A DNA stretch of 64,000 nt from Vibrio tritonius (GCF_001547935.1 NZ_AP014635.1:2728001-2792000); one strand, 5' to 3'. Positions 8,929 to 19,894 are shown, numbered from the stretch's first letter. The notes: a model not told the origin generated them from the sequence alone. A program made the numbers and translations.

Positions 8929-8950
8929 GGCGCGCTTTGCGCGCCTTTTC
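8929..8950 (+). terminator. hairpin after citS, partial terminator or attenuator
   Basis: GGCGCGC (8929-8935) pairs perfectly with GCGCGCC (8939-8945) around a TTT loop and is followed by TTTTC. It lies between citS and oadG, which run in the same direction only 61 bases apart. It may lower transcription of oadGAB relative to citS or protect the citS 3' end. Confidence 0.6.
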
Positions 8951-8970
8951 TTCTCTTTGGAAATGTTGCT

Positions 8971-9237
8971 ATGCAAGAAACATCGCTCTTTATGGAGGGC
9001 ATTAACCTACTCACTTTGGGTATGGGATTTGTCTTTATCTTCCTTGTCTTTTTAGTCTTTGCGACAACGGGAATGTCTCGCTTCATTACCCGCTTTGCGC
9101 CTCCTCCCGTCGCACCAAAAGCTAAAGCTAAAACCAAACCTGTTGTAGCTCCAAAACCTGCACAAGATGATCAACTAATCGCCGTTTTAACTGCTGCAGT
9201 TCATCACCATCGAGCTCAACAACAGCAAAACTCATAA
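8971..9237 (+). CDS. oadG: oxaloacetate decarboxylase gamma subunit
   Basis: OadG is the small membrane subunit that anchors the alpha subunit to the beta subunit of the Na+-pumping oxaloacetate decarboxylase. The 88 residues comprise one N-terminal membrane helix (about residues 9-30), a Pro/Ala/Lys-rich linker ([15 protein letters not shown]) and a C-terminal soluble tail with a His cluster (HHH), as in family members where the tail binds zinc and OadA. It is followed by oadA after 23 bases. GGAA stands 8 bases before the ATG. Confidence 0.92.
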   Translation: MQETSLFMEGINLLTLGMGFVFIFLVFLVFATTGMSRFITRFAPPPVAPKAKAKTKPVVAPKPAQDDQLIAVLTAAVHHHRAQQQQNS

Positions 9238-9260
9238 TCATAATAAAGGAGAACTTCGAG

Positions 9261-11066
9261 ATGACTCAGGCTACTAAACGCGTTGGTATTACCGACGTAG
9301 TGCTTCGTGACGCCCACCAATCTCTTTTTGCAACTCGTCTACGTTTAGACGACATGTTGCCTATTGCTGCACAACTTGACGACATCGGTTACTGGTCTCT
9401 TGAGTGTTGGGGCGGCGCAACATTTGATAGTTGCATTCGTTTCTTAGGCGAAGACCCATGGGAACGCTTGCGTACTCTAAAAAAAGCCATGCCTAAAACG
9501 CCGCTGCAAATGCTGCTGCGTGGTCAAAACCTACTGGGCTACCGCCACTATGCTGACGACGTGGTTGATACGTTTGTTGAGCGTGCAGTGAAAAATGGTA
9601 TGGACGTATTCCGCGTGTTTGATGCGATGAACGACCCGCGCAACATGCAACAAGCGATTCGTGCTGTGAAAAAACAGGGCGCGCATGCGCAAGGCACTCT
9701 AAGCTACACCACCAGCCCGGCACACAACCTACAAACTTGGGTTGATGTAGCGCAGCAATTGGCAGAAGAAGGTGTCGATTCAATTGCCATTAAAGACATG
9801 TCTGGCATTTTAACGCCTTTCCAAGCTGCTGAGTTGGTTCAAACCTTGAAAAAACAAGTCGACGTTGAACTGCACTTGCACTGCCACTCCACCACTGGCA
9901 TGGCTGACATGACCCTGCTTAAAGCGATTGAAGCGGGTGTTGACCGCGTTGATACCGCTATTTCAAGCATGAGTGGTACTTACGGCCACCCTGCCACAGA
10001 ATCTCTCGTAGCCACATTGCAAAACACCGGTTACGACACGGGTCTTGACCTACACAAGCTAGAGAAAATTTCTGCATACTTCCGTGAAGTACGTAAGAAA
10101 TACCATGCGTTTGAAGGCATGATGAAAGGCTCTGACTCACGCATTCTGATTGCTCAAGTGCCTGGCGGCATGTTGACCAACATGGAAAACCAGCTCAAAC
10201 AGCAAAATGCGTTAGACAAACTTGACCAAGTATTGGAAGAAATCCCACGCGTTCGTGAAGACCTTGGTTCTATCCCACTGGTTACCCCAACATCGCAAAT
10301 TGTGGGTACTCAATCGGTTATCAACGTCTTGATGGGTGAACGCTACAAGAGCATCACCAAAGAAACGGCCGGTATCCTAAAAGGCGAATATGGCCGCACT
10401 CCCGCGCCAGTCAACACTGAGCTACAACAACGCGTGTTAGATGGCGCACAAGCCATCACATGTCGTCCAGCAGATAACATCGCGCCAGAAATGGTGGAGC
10501 TGCAACAATCTGTTGTTCAACAAGCCAAAGAGAAAGGCATCACCTTAAGTGAAAACGCCGTTGATGACGTATTGATGGTCGCTCTATTTGACCAAGTAGC
10601 TTGGAAATTCCTAGCTAACCGTAATAACCCTGATGCATTTGAACCTGCACCTCAAGCACCAACGAAGGAAGAGAAAAAAGTGACCGCTGCAAATTCAACC
10701 CAAAAAGCCGATGCTGGTATCTACACCATCACAGTCAACAACCAAAACTATGTGGTGAAAGTGGCTGAAGGTGGCGACATTACACAAGTCTCTACCGCCC
10801 CTGCTGCCGCTCCGGTTGCTGCTTCTGCTCCAGCACCAGTCGCTGCCGCAACAGGCGAAACCATGAATGCCCCTCTTGCAGGTAACATCTGGAAAATCAA
10901 CGCTAAAGCGGGCGAGCAAGTGCAAGAAGGCGACGTATTGCTAACGCTTGAAGCAATGAAAATGGAAACTGAAATTCGTGCACCTCATGATGGTGTCGTA
11001 AGCAGTATTGATGTGAGTGAAGGTGATGCCGTACAAATGGGTGATGCCCTACTGGTATTGGCATAA
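9261..11066 (+). CDS. oadA: oxaloacetate decarboxylase alpha subunit
   Basis: OadA carries the carboxyltransferase activity: it takes the carboxyl group from oxaloacetate onto biotin, leaving pyruvate. The 601 residues contain an HMGL-like TIM barrel (residues about 1-270) opening [15 protein letters not shown], with metal ligands in LHLHCHST, then the conserved PYC/OADA domain, an Ala/Pro-rich hinge (about 500-530) and a C-terminal biotinyl domain with EAMKMETEI, in which Lys567 is biotinylated. A clear AAAGGAG precedes the ATG. Together with oadG and oadB it couples citrate breakdown to Na+ export. Confidence 0.96.
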   Translation: MTQATKRVGITDVVLRDAHQSLFATRLRLDDMLPIAAQLDDIGYWSLECWGGATFDSCIRFLGEDPWERLRTLKKAMPKTPLQMLLRGQNLLGYRHYADDVVDTFVERAVKNGMDVFRVFDAMNDPRNMQQAIRAVKKQGAHAQGTLSYTTSPAHNLQTWVDVAQQLAEEGVDSIAIKDMSGILTPFQAAELVQTLKKQVDVELHLHCHSTTGMADMTLLKAIEAGVDRVDTAISSMSGTYGHPATESLVATLQNTGYDTGLDLHKLEKISAYFREVRKKYHAFEGMMKGSDSRILIAQVPGGMLTNMENQLKQQNALDKLDQVLEEIPRVREDLGSIPLVTPTSQIVGTQSVINVLMGERYKSITKETAGILKGEYGRTPAPVNTELQQRVLDGAQAITCRPADNIAPEMVELQQSVVQQAKEKGITLSENAVDDVLMVALFDQVAWKFLANRNNPDAFEPAPQAPTKEEKKVTAANSTQKADAGIYTITVNNQNYVVKVAEGGDITQVSTAPAAAPVAASAPAPVAAATGETMNAPLAGNIWKINAKAGEQVQEGDVLLTLEAMKMETEIRAPHDGVVSSIDVSEGDAVQMGDALLVLA

Positions 11067-11083
11067 TCGAGTGAGGTGTAACC

Positions 11084-12391
11084 ATGATGGATAACATCAT
11101 CGCAATGGTGAATGACTTTGGCTTTTTCCACTTACAGTGGGGACAAGCCGTGATGATCGTCATCGGGCTGGTATTGCTCTACTTGGCGATTGTCAAACAA
11201 TTCGAACCTCTTCTTTTGGTTCCAATTGGTTTTGGTGGCATTTTGTCTAACTTGCCAGACGCAGGTTTGGCCATGTCGGCAATCGAAAATGCGATTTACG
11301 CAGCGAAACCGGATGTCATGGCGGCGTTTGCTAACGTATTGCACATGAGTGCGGGGGCAGGTGCAGAAGCCATTAAAGAGGCGATTCATAGCGCAACACC
11401 AACCCAGTTAGCGTCTCTTAACTTACTGGCTGAGCAATACACTTACACTGATGGCATGCTGTATCAGTTCTATCATGTGGCAATTGCGTCAGGGGCGGCT
11501 CCACTCGTGATCTTTATGGGTGTAGGCGCAATGACCGACTTTGGTCCACTGCTGGCTAACCCAAAAACATTGCTTCTTGGCGCGGCAGCTCAATTCGGTA
11601 TCTTTACCACCGTATTGGGTGCATTAGGCCTTAGCCAACTGGGTGTGATGGACTTTAGCGTATCTCAAGCAGCCGCTATCGGTATTATCGGTGGAGCTGA
11701 CGGCCCAACCGCTATTTACGTATCCAGCTTGCTGGCACCAGAGCTATTAGGTGCTATCGCGGTGGCTGCCTACTCGTACATGGCATTGGTGCCGATGATC
11801 CAACCACCGATTATGCGTGCTTTAACTAGCGATGCAGAACGTAAGATCCAGATGAGTCAGCTTCGCCAAGTGCACAAGCTAGAAAAGATCTGCTTCCCGC
11901 TACTGCTGTTGGTGTTGATTGCGATGCTATTGCCATCAGCAACCCCGCTACTGGGCATGTTCTGCTTTGGTAACTTAATGCGTGAATGTGGTGTGGTAGA
12001 ACGTCTCTCTGATACGGCGCAAAATGGATTGATCAACATTGTGACTATTTTCCTAGGTCTCTCTGTTGGCTCAAAACTGATGGCGGATAAATTCTTGCAA
12101 CCACAAACCATCGGCATTCTCTGCTTAGGTATTTTGGCCTTCTGTGTCGGTACTGCAGCCGGTGTGCTTATGGCGAAATTGCTTAACCGCTTCTCTAAAG
12201 ATCCGATTAACCCACTCATTGGTTCTGCTGGGGTCTCTGCCGTACCAATGGCGGCTCGCGTATCTAACAAAATCGGTTTGGAAGCCAATAACCAAAACTT
12301 CCTCCTGATGCATGCGATGGGTCCAAACGTTGCTGGTGTGATCGGCTCTGCGGTAGCCGCAGGCGTGATGATCAAATATGTGCTTGGATGA
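11084..12391 (+). CDS. oadB: oxaloacetate decarboxylase beta subunit, Na+ pump
   Basis: OadB is the integral membrane subunit that decarboxylates carboxybiotin and drives Na+ out of the cell. The 435 residues include many hydrophobic helices and the conserved Na+-site segments [16 protein letters not shown] (about residue 200) and [12 protein letters not shown], plus a C-terminal block with [24 protein letters not shown] precedes the double ATG. A strong terminator follows, so the citS-oadGAB unit ends here. Confidence 0.96.
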   Translation: MMDNIIAMVNDFGFFHLQWGQAVMIVIGLVLLYLAIVKQFEPLLLVPIGFGGILSNLPDAGLAMSAIENAIYAAKPDVMAAFANVLHMSAGAGAEAIKEAIHSATPTQLASLNLLAEQYTYTDGMLYQFYHVAIASGAAPLVIFMGVGAMTDFGPLLANPKTLLLGAAAQFGIFTTVLGALGLSQLGVMDFSVSQAAAIGIIGGADGPTAIYVSSLLAPELLGAIAVAAYSYMALVPMIQPPIMRALTSDAERKIQMSQLRQVHKLEKICFPLLLLVLIAMLLPSATPLLGMFCFGNLMRECGVVERLSDTAQNGLINIVTIFLGLSVGSKLMADKFLQPQTIGILCLGILAFCVGTAAGVLMAKLLNRFSKDPINPLIGSAGVSAVPMAARVSNKIGLEANNQNFLLMHAMGPNVAGVIGSAVAAGVMIKYVLG

Positions 12392-12420
12392 TCTGCCTTT
12401 TTTGAGCATTTTATAAATTT

Positions 12421-12450
12421 GATTGGGGTTTTAGACCCCAATCAATTTTT
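12421..12450 (+). terminator. terminator after oadB
   Basis: GATTGGGGT (12421-12429) pairs with ACCCCAATC (12435-12443) around a 5-base loop, followed by AATTTTT. It separates oadB from citA, implying that citAB has its own start of transcription or depends on read-through. Confidence 0.85.
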
Positions 12451-12479
12451 CTATTTTGTGACAAACGTATACTCTCGCT

Positions 12480-14150
12480 ATGGCACACAAACTTTCGTTT
12501 TTATTGCATAAATTTATCTGTGGTCACCTTTCCTTCCAAAAAAGGGTTTTCTTGCTTTTACTTGTTGTAGTTGTGCTACAGCTATTTCTTGTTGCTGGAT
12601 TTTTCCATCAATCATTGAGTAGCAGTTTAGAGCATCAAGTGACCAGTAAGGCGATGATTCAGGCGAAAGAAATTGCCGGTGATACGAACTTTGTCTCGTT
12701 GATGGAGCAGCGAAATGTTTCTGAAATCCAACGTTACATTGAAAGGCTACAACGTATTACCGATGCTGATTTTATTGTTATTGGCGATAAAAAGGGCATT
12801 CGATTAGCGCACCCAGAAAGCGACAAAATTGGCAAACCCATGGTCGGCGGTGACAACATCAAAGCTCTAAAATACGGCACCAGCTACACCACGGTAAATA
12901 AAGGTAGCTTAGGAGTCTCCATTCGTGGAAAGGCCGGTATCAAATCTCATGATGGCAAAATTATCGGCGTAGTATCCGTTGGGTATTTGCTCGATAGCGT
13001 AAGTTATTGGCTGATGTTCTACTCCTACCCTGTTATCTTTGCTCTTATTGTACTGATGATTTTTTCCGCCTTAGGTGCATGGCTATTCACTCGCCATATC
13101 AAGCAACAAATGTTTGATATGGAACCAGAAGAAATCGCAATGAACTTGCATTTGCAACACTCGATATTGCAAAGTGTGTACGAAGGAACGATAGCGGTTG
13201 GACGTAAAGGCGATATTTTATCGGTAAATACTAAGGCTCTGGATACTCTAGGGATACCACACAAGCCGGAATATTTGATTGGCCGACCAATTCAAGAATA
13301 TGTCACGCCATCGGCGTTTTTCTTAGGTGCAAATGCTTTTGGTGACTTTAGCTCCAATGTCCCAGACGTGATGCAAGACGAGCTCATCACCTGTAATGGT
13401 GAAACCCTCGTTGCTAACCGCGTTAACATTGAAGATGGAGACGAACATATTGGTTGGGTCGTCAGCTTTAGACGCCGCAATGACTACAACACACTCACTT
13501 CGCAAATCTCGCAAATTCGTCAACATAACGACAACCTGCGAGTTATGAGTCATGAGTTTGCTAATCGACTTTCTGTGATTGGCGGTTTGGTTCAAATCGG
13601 CGCCTATGACCAAGCGATTAGTACCATTCGTAAAGAAACAGAACAGCAACAACAGTTAGTGGACTTTATATCTCAGACCTTCCACTCCAAAGTGATTGCT
13701 GGACTCTTGCTGGGGAAATATACCCGAGCAAAAGAACTAGGTTTAACACTGGAATTCGACCCGATATGTCATCTAGAAGACGATCCGGTCAGCATTACTC
13801 CAGATGAATTAGCGGCAATTTTAGGTAACTTGCTCGATAACGCATTTGAAGCAACATTAAAAAATCCGCAAAGCAATAAGAAAGTCTCTCTACTACTTAC
13901 CTATTCTGGAGAAGAATTGGTAATGGAAGTGGCTGACAATGGTACTGGCATACCCAATGAAATATCAGACACCTTATTTGCAAAAGGGGTCACAAGTAAA
14001 AATCAGCCAGGCCATGGCATTGGTCTCTACCTAGTACACCAATATGTCACCCAAGCAGAGGGGACAATTTTGGTGGACGACGCAGAGCCACAAGGCACTA
14101 TTTTTCAATATTTATACCCAATAAGAGCTGAACATGATGGAACCCATTGA
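12480..14150 (+). CDS. citA: citrate-sensing histidine kinase
   Basis: Membrane sensor kinase of the CitA/DcuS family. Residues about 20-42 form the first membrane helix. A periplasmic PAS domain follows to about residue 178 and should bind citrate. A second helix (about 178-202) leads to a cytoplasmic PAS domain. The kinase core has the phospho-accepting His358 in MSHEFANRLSVIGG, the N box NLLDNAFEAT, and G boxes DNGTGIP and GHGIGLYL. It overlaps citB by 17 bases. The ATG at 12480 has no good Shine-Dalgarno, so the start is somewhat uncertain. A related C4-dicarboxylate sensor is the alternative; the context favours citrate. Confidence 0.93.
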   Translation: MAHKLSFLLHKFICGHLSFQKRVFLLLLVVVVLQLFLVAGFFHQSLSSSLEHQVTSKAMIQAKEIAGDTNFVSLMEQRNVSEIQRYIERLQRITDADFIVIGDKKGIRLAHPESDKIGKPMVGGDNIKALKYGTSYTTVNKGSLGVSIRGKAGIKSHDGKIIGVVSVGYLLDSVSYWLMFYSYPVIFALIVLMIFSALGAWLFTRHIKQQMFDMEPEEIAMNLHLQHSILQSVYEGTIAVGRKGDILSVNTKALDTLGIPHKPEYLIGRPIQEYVTPSAFFLGANAFGDFSSNVPDVMQDELITCNGETLVANRVNIEDGDEHIGWVVSFRRRNDYNTLTSQISQIRQHNDNLRVMSHEFANRLSVIGGLVQIGAYDQAISTIRKETEQQQQLVDFISQTFHSKVIAGLLLGKYTRAKELGLTLEFDPICHLEDDPVSITPDELAAILGNLLDNAFEATLKNPQSNKKVSLLLTYSGEELVMEVADNGTGIPNEISDTLFAKGVTSKNQPGHGIGLYLVHQYVTQAEGTILVDDAEPQGTIFQYLYPIRAEHDGTH

Positions 14151-14817
14151 TGTACTGATTGTTGAAGACGAATCGAGCATCGCAGAAGTACACAGTTTTT
14201 ACTTACAGCGCCTACCTCGATTTCGCCCTGTCGGAGTCGCAACAACTGTCTCCGAAGCGCGCAATATGATCAGAATACTCAAACCTCAATTGATTCTTCT
14301 AGATAATTTTTTACCTGATGGTAAGGGAATTGACATTTTAAAAGAGCTAGCGACGCAAAGTCATGCCCCTGATGTTGTGTTTATTACCGCGGCCTCAGAC
14401 ATGGAAACCGTACGAGAGGCGGTAAGATGTGGTGTGTTTGATTATCTGCTAAAACCGATCGCATATGACCGGATGCAAGATTCACTTGAGCGCTACTTAC
14501 GCTACATTAGCTCACTGCGTGCGAGTGATAACGTTAACCAGCGCCATGTTGATGAACTGTTTAACTTCCAAGCCAAGACACAACACATCGAAGCACTACC
14601 GAAAGGCATTGATGAACTGACGCTCGATAAGCTCAAAGAGATTTATATGCACCATGACCAAGCTTATACCGCAGAATCTTTAGGAAAAGCGATTGGTATT
14701 AGTAAAACCACTGCTCGGCGTTATCTGGAATATTGCGTAACAAGTGGATTTCTTGAAGCACAAATTCAACATGGCCGTGTCGGCAGACCAGAGCGTATAT
14801 ACCAAAGAAAGCGATAA
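14134..14817 (+). CDS. citB: citrate response regulator
   Basis: A 227-residue response regulator of the CitB/DcuR/DpiA family. The receiver domain has the acidic pocket in VEDE, the phospho-accepting Asp57 in LLDNFLPDG, Thr85 in FITAAS and Lys107 in LLKP. The C-terminal half carries the family's helix-turn-helix (ESLGKAIGISKTTARRYLEY, about residues 180-200). It is cotranscribed with citA (17-base overlap). It is the likely activator of the citC and citS promoters, whose divergent region holds repeated CACTTTATT words. Confidence 0.94.
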   Translation: MMEPIDVLIVEDESSIAEVHSFYLQRLPRFRPVGVATTVSEARNMIRILKPQLILLDNFLPDGKGIDILKELATQSHAPDVVFITAASDMETVREAVRCGVFDYLLKPIAYDRMQDSLERYLRYISSLRASDNVNQRHVDELFNFQAKTQHIEALPKGIDELTLDKLKEIYMHHDQAYTAESLGKAIGISKTTARRYLEYCVTSGFLEAQIQHGRVGRPERIYQRKR

Positions 14818-14839
14818 GCTCCGGTCCAAACCACTTACC

Positions 14840-15118
14840 CTACAAGGTTAGATTACTGGGGATCACTTCAGTTTGGTCCCCAATTTCTAGCTGTCCTTGT
14901 AGGTTTTTGCAATGTGCTTCACACAGAGGAATCACAAAAACCTTGCCTTGCTGTTCACCACAGTTACATGTCACTAATACGCCATCTGAAGAATGGTTTA
15001 AACAATGAGCCTCAGAGCAATATTCATCGTGTTTTTTACTGTAGTGTTGCCAATATTCAAGCCACAATTCTCGTACTTCATGACTTCTTAAATCTTCGGA
15101 TACTTTTTTCACTATCAT
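14840..15118 (-). CDS. small Cys/His-rich hypothetical protein
   Basis: A 92-residue soluble protein of unknown function. The first 30 residues are a charged amphipathic region. The rest holds a metal-binding-looking pattern: Cys34, Cys39, Cys51, Cys53, Cys66, His69 and Cys70, with the core VFVIPLCEAHC. The arrangement (two cysteines, a short strand region, then 'IPLC..H') resembles small HNH-like or treble-clef zinc proteins, but no nuclease residues are evident. The ATG at 15118 is preceded by a GAG. It is convergent with citB and shares no operon with the neighbouring chemoreceptor gene. Confidence 0.7.
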   Translation of the reverse strand: MIVKKVSEDLRSHEVRELWLEYWQHYSKKHDEYCSEAHCLNHSSDGVLVTCNCGEQQGKVFVIPLCEAHCKNLQGQLEIGDQTEVIPSNLTL

Positions 15119-15294
15119 GTTCAGTCACTCTAGTATTGAAAAACGTATCAATATTTAAGCCCATTTTTGGATCAATAAGTTTGCTGTGATTCAAATTTCG
15201 CTATGGTCTCTACCGATTTTTTGGTTTTAATGTTGTTAATTCTTTAAATAAGTTATTAACAATACACTCACAATCAGGTCTCGTCCATTATCTA

Positions 15295-17301
15295 TTAGCC
15301 GTTGTGGCTGTTAGCAATGCTTGACAACTTATCGATCAACTTGGTCTCTTCCTCTATAAGATCAATCTTCTCGTGTGTCTCATGCGCTCGCATGATATCG
15401 TCTTCCGCCATTTGCGCAGCTTGATCTGAATTTTGCGACAACACAGCTAACTCTGAACTGAATTTCTCAGAATCCGATTCAATCTGGCTCAACACCGAGT
15501 TAATACTATCGATACCTTTGGCAATTTCACCAATTGATTCGGTTACCTCTTCAATGGTTTCCCCAGTCTCTTGCACACTGGTTTGCGTGCGTTTCGACAA
15601 AGCCCGAACCTCATCCGCTACCACAGCGAAACCACGCCCAGCTTCACCAGCTCGCGCAGCTTCGATGGCGGCGTTTAACGCCAATAAGTTGGTCTGTTCA
15701 GCAATACCGCTGATCGATTGAATGATATTCACAATGCGATCGGCACTGTCTTTCAATTTATCCATCCCTTGCATCAAATTTTGCCGTTGAGATTGCTGCT
15801 GCGCAATCTGAGTCATAAAGGCCTCAAATTGACCGCCTAGGCTCCGCTGTTGTTCTGCCGCACTCGAAGCTTGTGAAGCACTGCCTTCGAGCTGTTGCGT
15901 TGCTTGTTGCAACATAGGATGAATTTGACTCATGTGTTGAATGACATTCGACTGCAGCGTATTAATTTTCTTGGTACTCACCAAGCTTGAATGCAAGTAA
16001 TAACGAGCAAACGATGCTAAGTAGAATGGGAAGTTGTCGGCATACTCATCGCGAAAAGAATCCCCTTCCCCGACTTTAAAGAAACCAATCGACGTAACAG
16101 TTTGGTTCTGGTGCAAACCAAGAAATTCGCCAAAAGTTGAAAAGCCCGATAAACAGACGCCATTAAATGAATCCACTTTATTTAAACTGTCTGAGTTATT
16201 GAGACGACGTAAAATACAGTCGTTGGCAATCATAGCAACCGGTTTAGACGATTTCCCGTCCATAAAGCGCTTGTAGTCATTTGCTGTAGATTGGGCAAAA
16301 TCTTTCGCTTTAACTAAGAATAAACGTTCACCGAATGCGAAATCGCCGAAGAAACTGATACTACCATCAGGGTTAATGGCGGCAACTGAACGAATATACA
16401 ACTCGTCGTTTATCGAAATACCAAATGAGTATTTATTAAGTTGATCGCCAACTTGCTCAGGACTACATTTGAAATGTCTTGATAGCCAATCAACGGGCGT
16501 CATCAAGTTCATCTCGTCGTCCAGTACCGTATTCAGGGTACGAGTGAATGGGTTAAAATCCACGACGTCAAAGCCTCGGTTGGTATTTTCAAAGTTGTGA
16601 CTTTTGAAAATACCATATCGATATCCCCGCGCTATTTTAGCAAAACAGACAATCGCTCTATTAGCTTGAACCTGACCATCTAACGCAATCTGCGCCGCTT
16701 GAAAGTCCAGTTTTCCCCCAGCGCTCCCACCAATAAAATAGCAAGGGAATTTACGAGTACGATATAAAGCTTGCGTAAAGAAATCTTCGCTGCCAGTTAA
16801 GCCATCAAAGTAGGTAAACGCGATCGTGTCGTGACTATCCACCGAAAATGGTGCCCGCATCTGGCTAATTTCATTAGAAATTTTCTGAATTCGATGTTCA
16901 GACTGAGTGTATATATTCACCCCTTGCGGCGCTTCTTCATTAAACATCCGTAACGAATGAATTGACATTTTAGGGAGGAGTGCTTTCGCGAATGCATGCA
17001 AAATAATACTATCCCAGCGTTCAGGGGTATCGTGATAGAGTTTGGAGCCGCCACCAAGCTCACCGGCAGTCATGATACCAATAATGTGTTCAGCAAAAGG
17101 CATCGCTTGCTTGAGTTTGTTGTTTACTGACGCAAAATCGCAATGGGGAGAAATGAAGGCGATCACAAGTGCGGTACCACCAGCCAGTTTAAAATCAGCC
17201 AAGTTTGCTTCACTAATTTCACTGCTGGTTATCGTTCTCGAACGAGATACTTCAGCAGCCTCCGCTTTCTTTTGTGCTGATGTATTTTTCTTAAAAAACA
17301 T
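15295..17301 (-). CDS. soluble chemoreceptor with FIST sensor domain
   Basis: A 668-residue methyl-accepting chemotaxis-type protein with no signal peptide and no membrane helix. Residues about 40-250 look like a FIST N domain ([31 protein letters not shown]) and about 250-400 the FIST C domain ([21 protein letters not shown]), predicted to bind small molecules such as amino acids. The C-terminal third is the MCP signalling helical hairpin with the conserved tip ([19 protein letters not shown] then [15 protein letters not shown], about residues 530-580). No CheR-docking pentapeptide ends the protein. GGGAGTGGGAC precedes the ATG. It should feed cytoplasmic signals to CheA; the ligand is unknown. 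Confidence 0.9.
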   Translation of the reverse strand: MFFKKNTSAQKKAEAAEVSRSRTITSSEISEANLADFKLAGGTALVIAFISPHCDFASVNNKLKQAMPFAEHIIGIMTAGELGGGSKLYHDTPERWDSIILHAFAKALLPKMSIHSLRMFNEEAPQGVNIYTQSEHRIQKISNEISQMRAPFSVDSHDTIAFTYFDGLTGSEDFFTQALYRTRKFPCYFIGGSAGGKLDFQAAQIALDGQVQANRAIVCFAKIARGYRYGIFKSHNFENTNRGFDVVDFNPFTRTLNTVLDDEMNLMTPVDWLSRHFKCSPEQVGDQLNKYSFGISINDELYIRSVAAINPDGSISFFGDFAFGERLFLVKAKDFAQSTANDYKRFMDGKSSKPVAMIANDCILRRLNNSDSLNKVDSFNGVCLSGFSTFGEFLGLHQNQTVTSIGFFKVGEGDSFRDEYADNFPFYLASFARYYLHSSLVSTKKINTLQSNVIQHMSQIHPMLQQATQQLEGSASQASSAAEQQRSLGGQFEAFMTQIAQQQSQRQNLMQGMDKLKDSADRIVNIIQSISGIAEQTNLLALNAAIEAARAGEAGRGFAVVADEVRALSKRTQTSVQETGETIEEVTESIGEIAKGIDSINSVLSQIESDSEKFSSELAVLSQNSDQAAQMAEDDIMRAHETHEKIDLIEEETKLIDKLSSIANSHNG

Positions 17302-17593
17302 GTCCCACTCCCTTCCTACTCAAATTCACATGGTTTAGCAAAGAAGGCTTACCATGCGGCACAATCGAATAACCGTTATGATGGATTTAACCGGGCTAAA
17401 TCCTCTGTTATATGCGCTATCAGCAATCTATCTCATAGCATGTGGCTAGATACTCTTATTGAGCATAATAGATATTGAAAAAGTCGAAGGGTTTACCGAG
17501 TTTTTTTTCTCTTTCAAATCGTTTTTTGCGTCAACCTGTTATCAAGATCTCATTGAATCTTTCAATTGGGTTGCACTTCCAGTTAAATCTCAA

Positions 17594-18523
17594 CTATCTC
17601 TCTAAATAGTCATGCACTTGACTTTGTAACTGTTTGATTTGACTTCGTAACCATTGAGCAAAAATCTCAGTATGTTCATTCGCATTAAGCATAATTAAAT
17701 AGTAGCCAGCTCGAGCACTAATCGCCGGAAAAGGAGCGACTAATCGACCTAATTCAAGCTCTTGGTTCAATAAAGCGGTACGTGCTAAAGCAATACCAAC
17801 GCCAGCCTCAGCTGCCGACATCGCCATATCAGTACGATTAAAAAAGTGTTCTTTGTGTGAAGCTAGTGGCACATTCATCTCGGTTGCCCAAAATAACCAT
17901 TCATGGTCGCGAGGTGCTTTGGCCCAAGGCATAGCATCATGCAATAACACCACACTTTGCCACTGTTCCTCATTCATCTCTTTTTGCTCAATCCAAGAAT
18001 GATGACTGAGATAACTAGGACTCATAACCGGTAACAAGGCTTCTTCAAGTAGTAATTCTGCACTCGCTCTTGGATAAGGAATTGGCCCATAATCTATAGC
18101 GAGATCGAAATCGCCTCGCTCACTGTCTACCAACGCTCCTTCAGCAAAGGTTTGTACCTGAATATCTGGATGTTGCCGATAAAAATCTTCCAAACGAGGC
18201 ACTAACCATTTATAGGCAAATGAGGGAGTTAACTTCAATCGAACCTCTTTTCTCAACGCTCGTTGACTCAAGCTTTGCAACGTAGCATCTATTTCTTGAA
18301 AGCTACGCTGCAGTACCGCTAACAGAATTTCACCTTGCTCTGTCAAGGTCACACCTCGGGAATGGCGTTCAAAAAGGCTAAAGCCAAGTTGCTGTTCTAA
18401 TTGGATCAACTGCTGACTTATTGCACCTGTGGTTAAATGCATGGCTTTCGCTGCACTACTGAGGCTTGGGTATTGAGCAACTTGGGAAAAGGTATAAAGA
18501 GCGGCGATTGAAGTCTGTTTCAC
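17594..18523 (-). CDS. LysR-family transcriptional regulator
   Basis: A 309-residue LysR-type regulator. The N-terminal winged helix-turn-helix is clear (SSAAKAMHLTTGAISQQLIQ, about residues 21-40), followed by a linker helix and a periplasmic-binding-protein-like effector domain; the overall look is GcvA-like. The start is a GTG with AGGA 6 bases upstream. It is divergent from dadA with a 108-base gap, so it probably controls dadA and itself, and may respond to an amino acid. The regulated gene is inferred from position only. Confidence 0.88.
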   Translation of the reverse strand: MKQTSIAALYTFSQVAQYPSLSSAAKAMHLTTGAISQQLIQLEQQLGFSLFERHSRGVTLTEQGEILLAVLQRSFQEIDATLQSLSQRALRKEVRLKLTPSFAYKWLVPRLEDFYRQHPDIQVQTFAEGALVDSERGDFDLAIDYGPIPYPRASAELLLEEALLPVMSPSYLSHHSWIEQKEMNEEQWQSVVLLHDAMPWAKAPRDHEWLFWATEMNVPLASHKEHFFNRTDMAMSAAEAGVGIALARTALLNQELELGRLVAPFPAISARAGYYLIMLNANEHTEIFAQWLRSQIKQLQSQVHDYLER

Positions 18524-18631
18524 TGGGCATCCTGCTTATAGAAAAACTAAACACTGATATTAATTTATATCGATTGTTAACAATAGGTAAAGAGAAGAAA
18601 CTACTGGCAAATAAATAAAGGAGTTGTCTTC

Positions 18632-19894
18632 ATGGAAGTTATCGTTTTGGGTAGTGGTGTGGTCGGCTTGACCTCCGCATGGTATTTATCACAAGCAGGT
18701 CATGATGTTACCGTCGTTGATCGTCAACCTCGCAGTGCAGAGGAAACCTCTTTTGCTAATGCTGGACAAATATCTTACGGTTATTCATCACCTTGGGCAG
18801 CACCAGGGATTCCTCATAAAGCGATAAAATGGCTATTTGAAAAACATGCCCCACTGAAGATCAAACCATCACTGGATCCTGAGCTGTTAAGCTGGATGAC
18901 TAAAATGCTGGTGAACTGCAAACTTTCGCATTACAGCATCAATAAGGCTCGCATGCTTGCAATTGCTAACCACAGCCGCGACTGTTTGCTCGATTTAAAC
19001 AAGCACCACAATGTACAGTATGAAGGTCGAGAGAAAGGTACCCTACAGGTGTTCCGTGATGAAAAGCAGCTAGTAGCCATCGAAAAAGACATGCGTTTAC
19101 TGGCGGAAAGTGGTGTGCGTTTTGAGCTGAAAGATGTGGCGGGATGCATAGCTCAAGAGCCGGGGCTTGCTCCAGTGCAAGACAAACTTGTTGGTGGTTT
19201 ATATCTACCTGATGATGCAACGGGTGACTGCTATTTGTTTTGCCAACAGATGACTGAATTAGCTAAAGCACACGGCGTACATTTCCAATTCAACACGAAT
19301 ATAAAACGATTAGTCACTGAAAACCGCCAAATCGTAGGGGTTGAAACGGATCAAGGCATCCTAAAAGCAGATCGCTACGTGGTGGCGATGGGCAGCTATT
19401 CTACCGCACTCCTCAAACCGATCGGTATCGATATCCCGGTTTATCCGGTGAAAGGTTACTCGCTGACCGTGCCTATTTTGGACGAAAGCTTGTCACCACA
19501 ATCTACCGTAATGGATGAAACCTATAAAGTGGCGCTGACTCGTTTTGATAAGCGCATTCGCGTAGCTGGAACAGCAGAACTGGCTGGATTTGACCCTGCA
19601 TTACCTCAAGCACGTAAAGACACTATTGAGATGGTAGTGCGCGATCTTTTCCCTCATGGTGGCGACTTTGCCAAAGCTGAATTTTGGACAGGTTTTAGGC
19701 CAATGACACCCGATGGAACACCGATCATTGGTGCCACTCCATACGCTAACCTCTTCACCAACACTGGTCACGGCACATTAGGTTGGACCATGGCTTGTGG
19801 TTCAGGACACATTCTTGCGGATATTATCACGCATGGTGAATCGCCAATTCATACTCAAGGATTGAGCGTCTCTCGTTATCACCACGCGGCCTAA
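18632..19894 (+). CDS. dadA: D-amino acid dehydrogenase
   Basis: FAD-dependent D-amino acid dehydrogenase, which oxidises D-amino acids such as D-alanine to the 2-oxo acid and ammonia and passes electrons to the respiratory chain. The 420 residues open with the Rossmann motif VLGSGVVGLTSAWYLSQAG, then the DadA block SFANAGQISYGYSSPWAAPG, and near the end TGFRPMTPDGTPIIG and NTGHGTLGWTMACGSG. AAGGAG precedes the ATG. No alanine racemase (dadX) is next to it. The downstream Na+/alanine-type symporter and the divergent LysR gene suggest an amino acid catabolic module. Confidence 0.92.
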   Translation: MEVIVLGSGVVGLTSAWYLSQAGHDVTVVDRQPRSAEETSFANAGQISYGYSSPWAAPGIPHKAIKWLFEKHAPLKIKPSLDPELLSWMTKMLVNCKLSHYSINKARMLAIANHSRDCLLDLNKHHNVQYEGREKGTLQVFRDEKQLVAIEKDMRLLAESGVRFELKDVAGCIAQEPGLAPVQDKLVGGLYLPDDATGDCYLFCQQMTELAKAHGVHFQFNTNIKRLVTENRQIVGVETDQGILKADRYVVAMGSYSTALLKPIGIDIPVYPVKGYSLTVPILDESLSPQSTVMDETYKVALTRFDKRIRVAGTAELAGFDPALPQARKDTIEMVVRDLFPHGGDFAKAEFWTGFRPMTPDGTPIIGATPYANLFTNTGHGTLGWTMACGSGHILADIITHGESPIHTQGLSVSRYHHAA

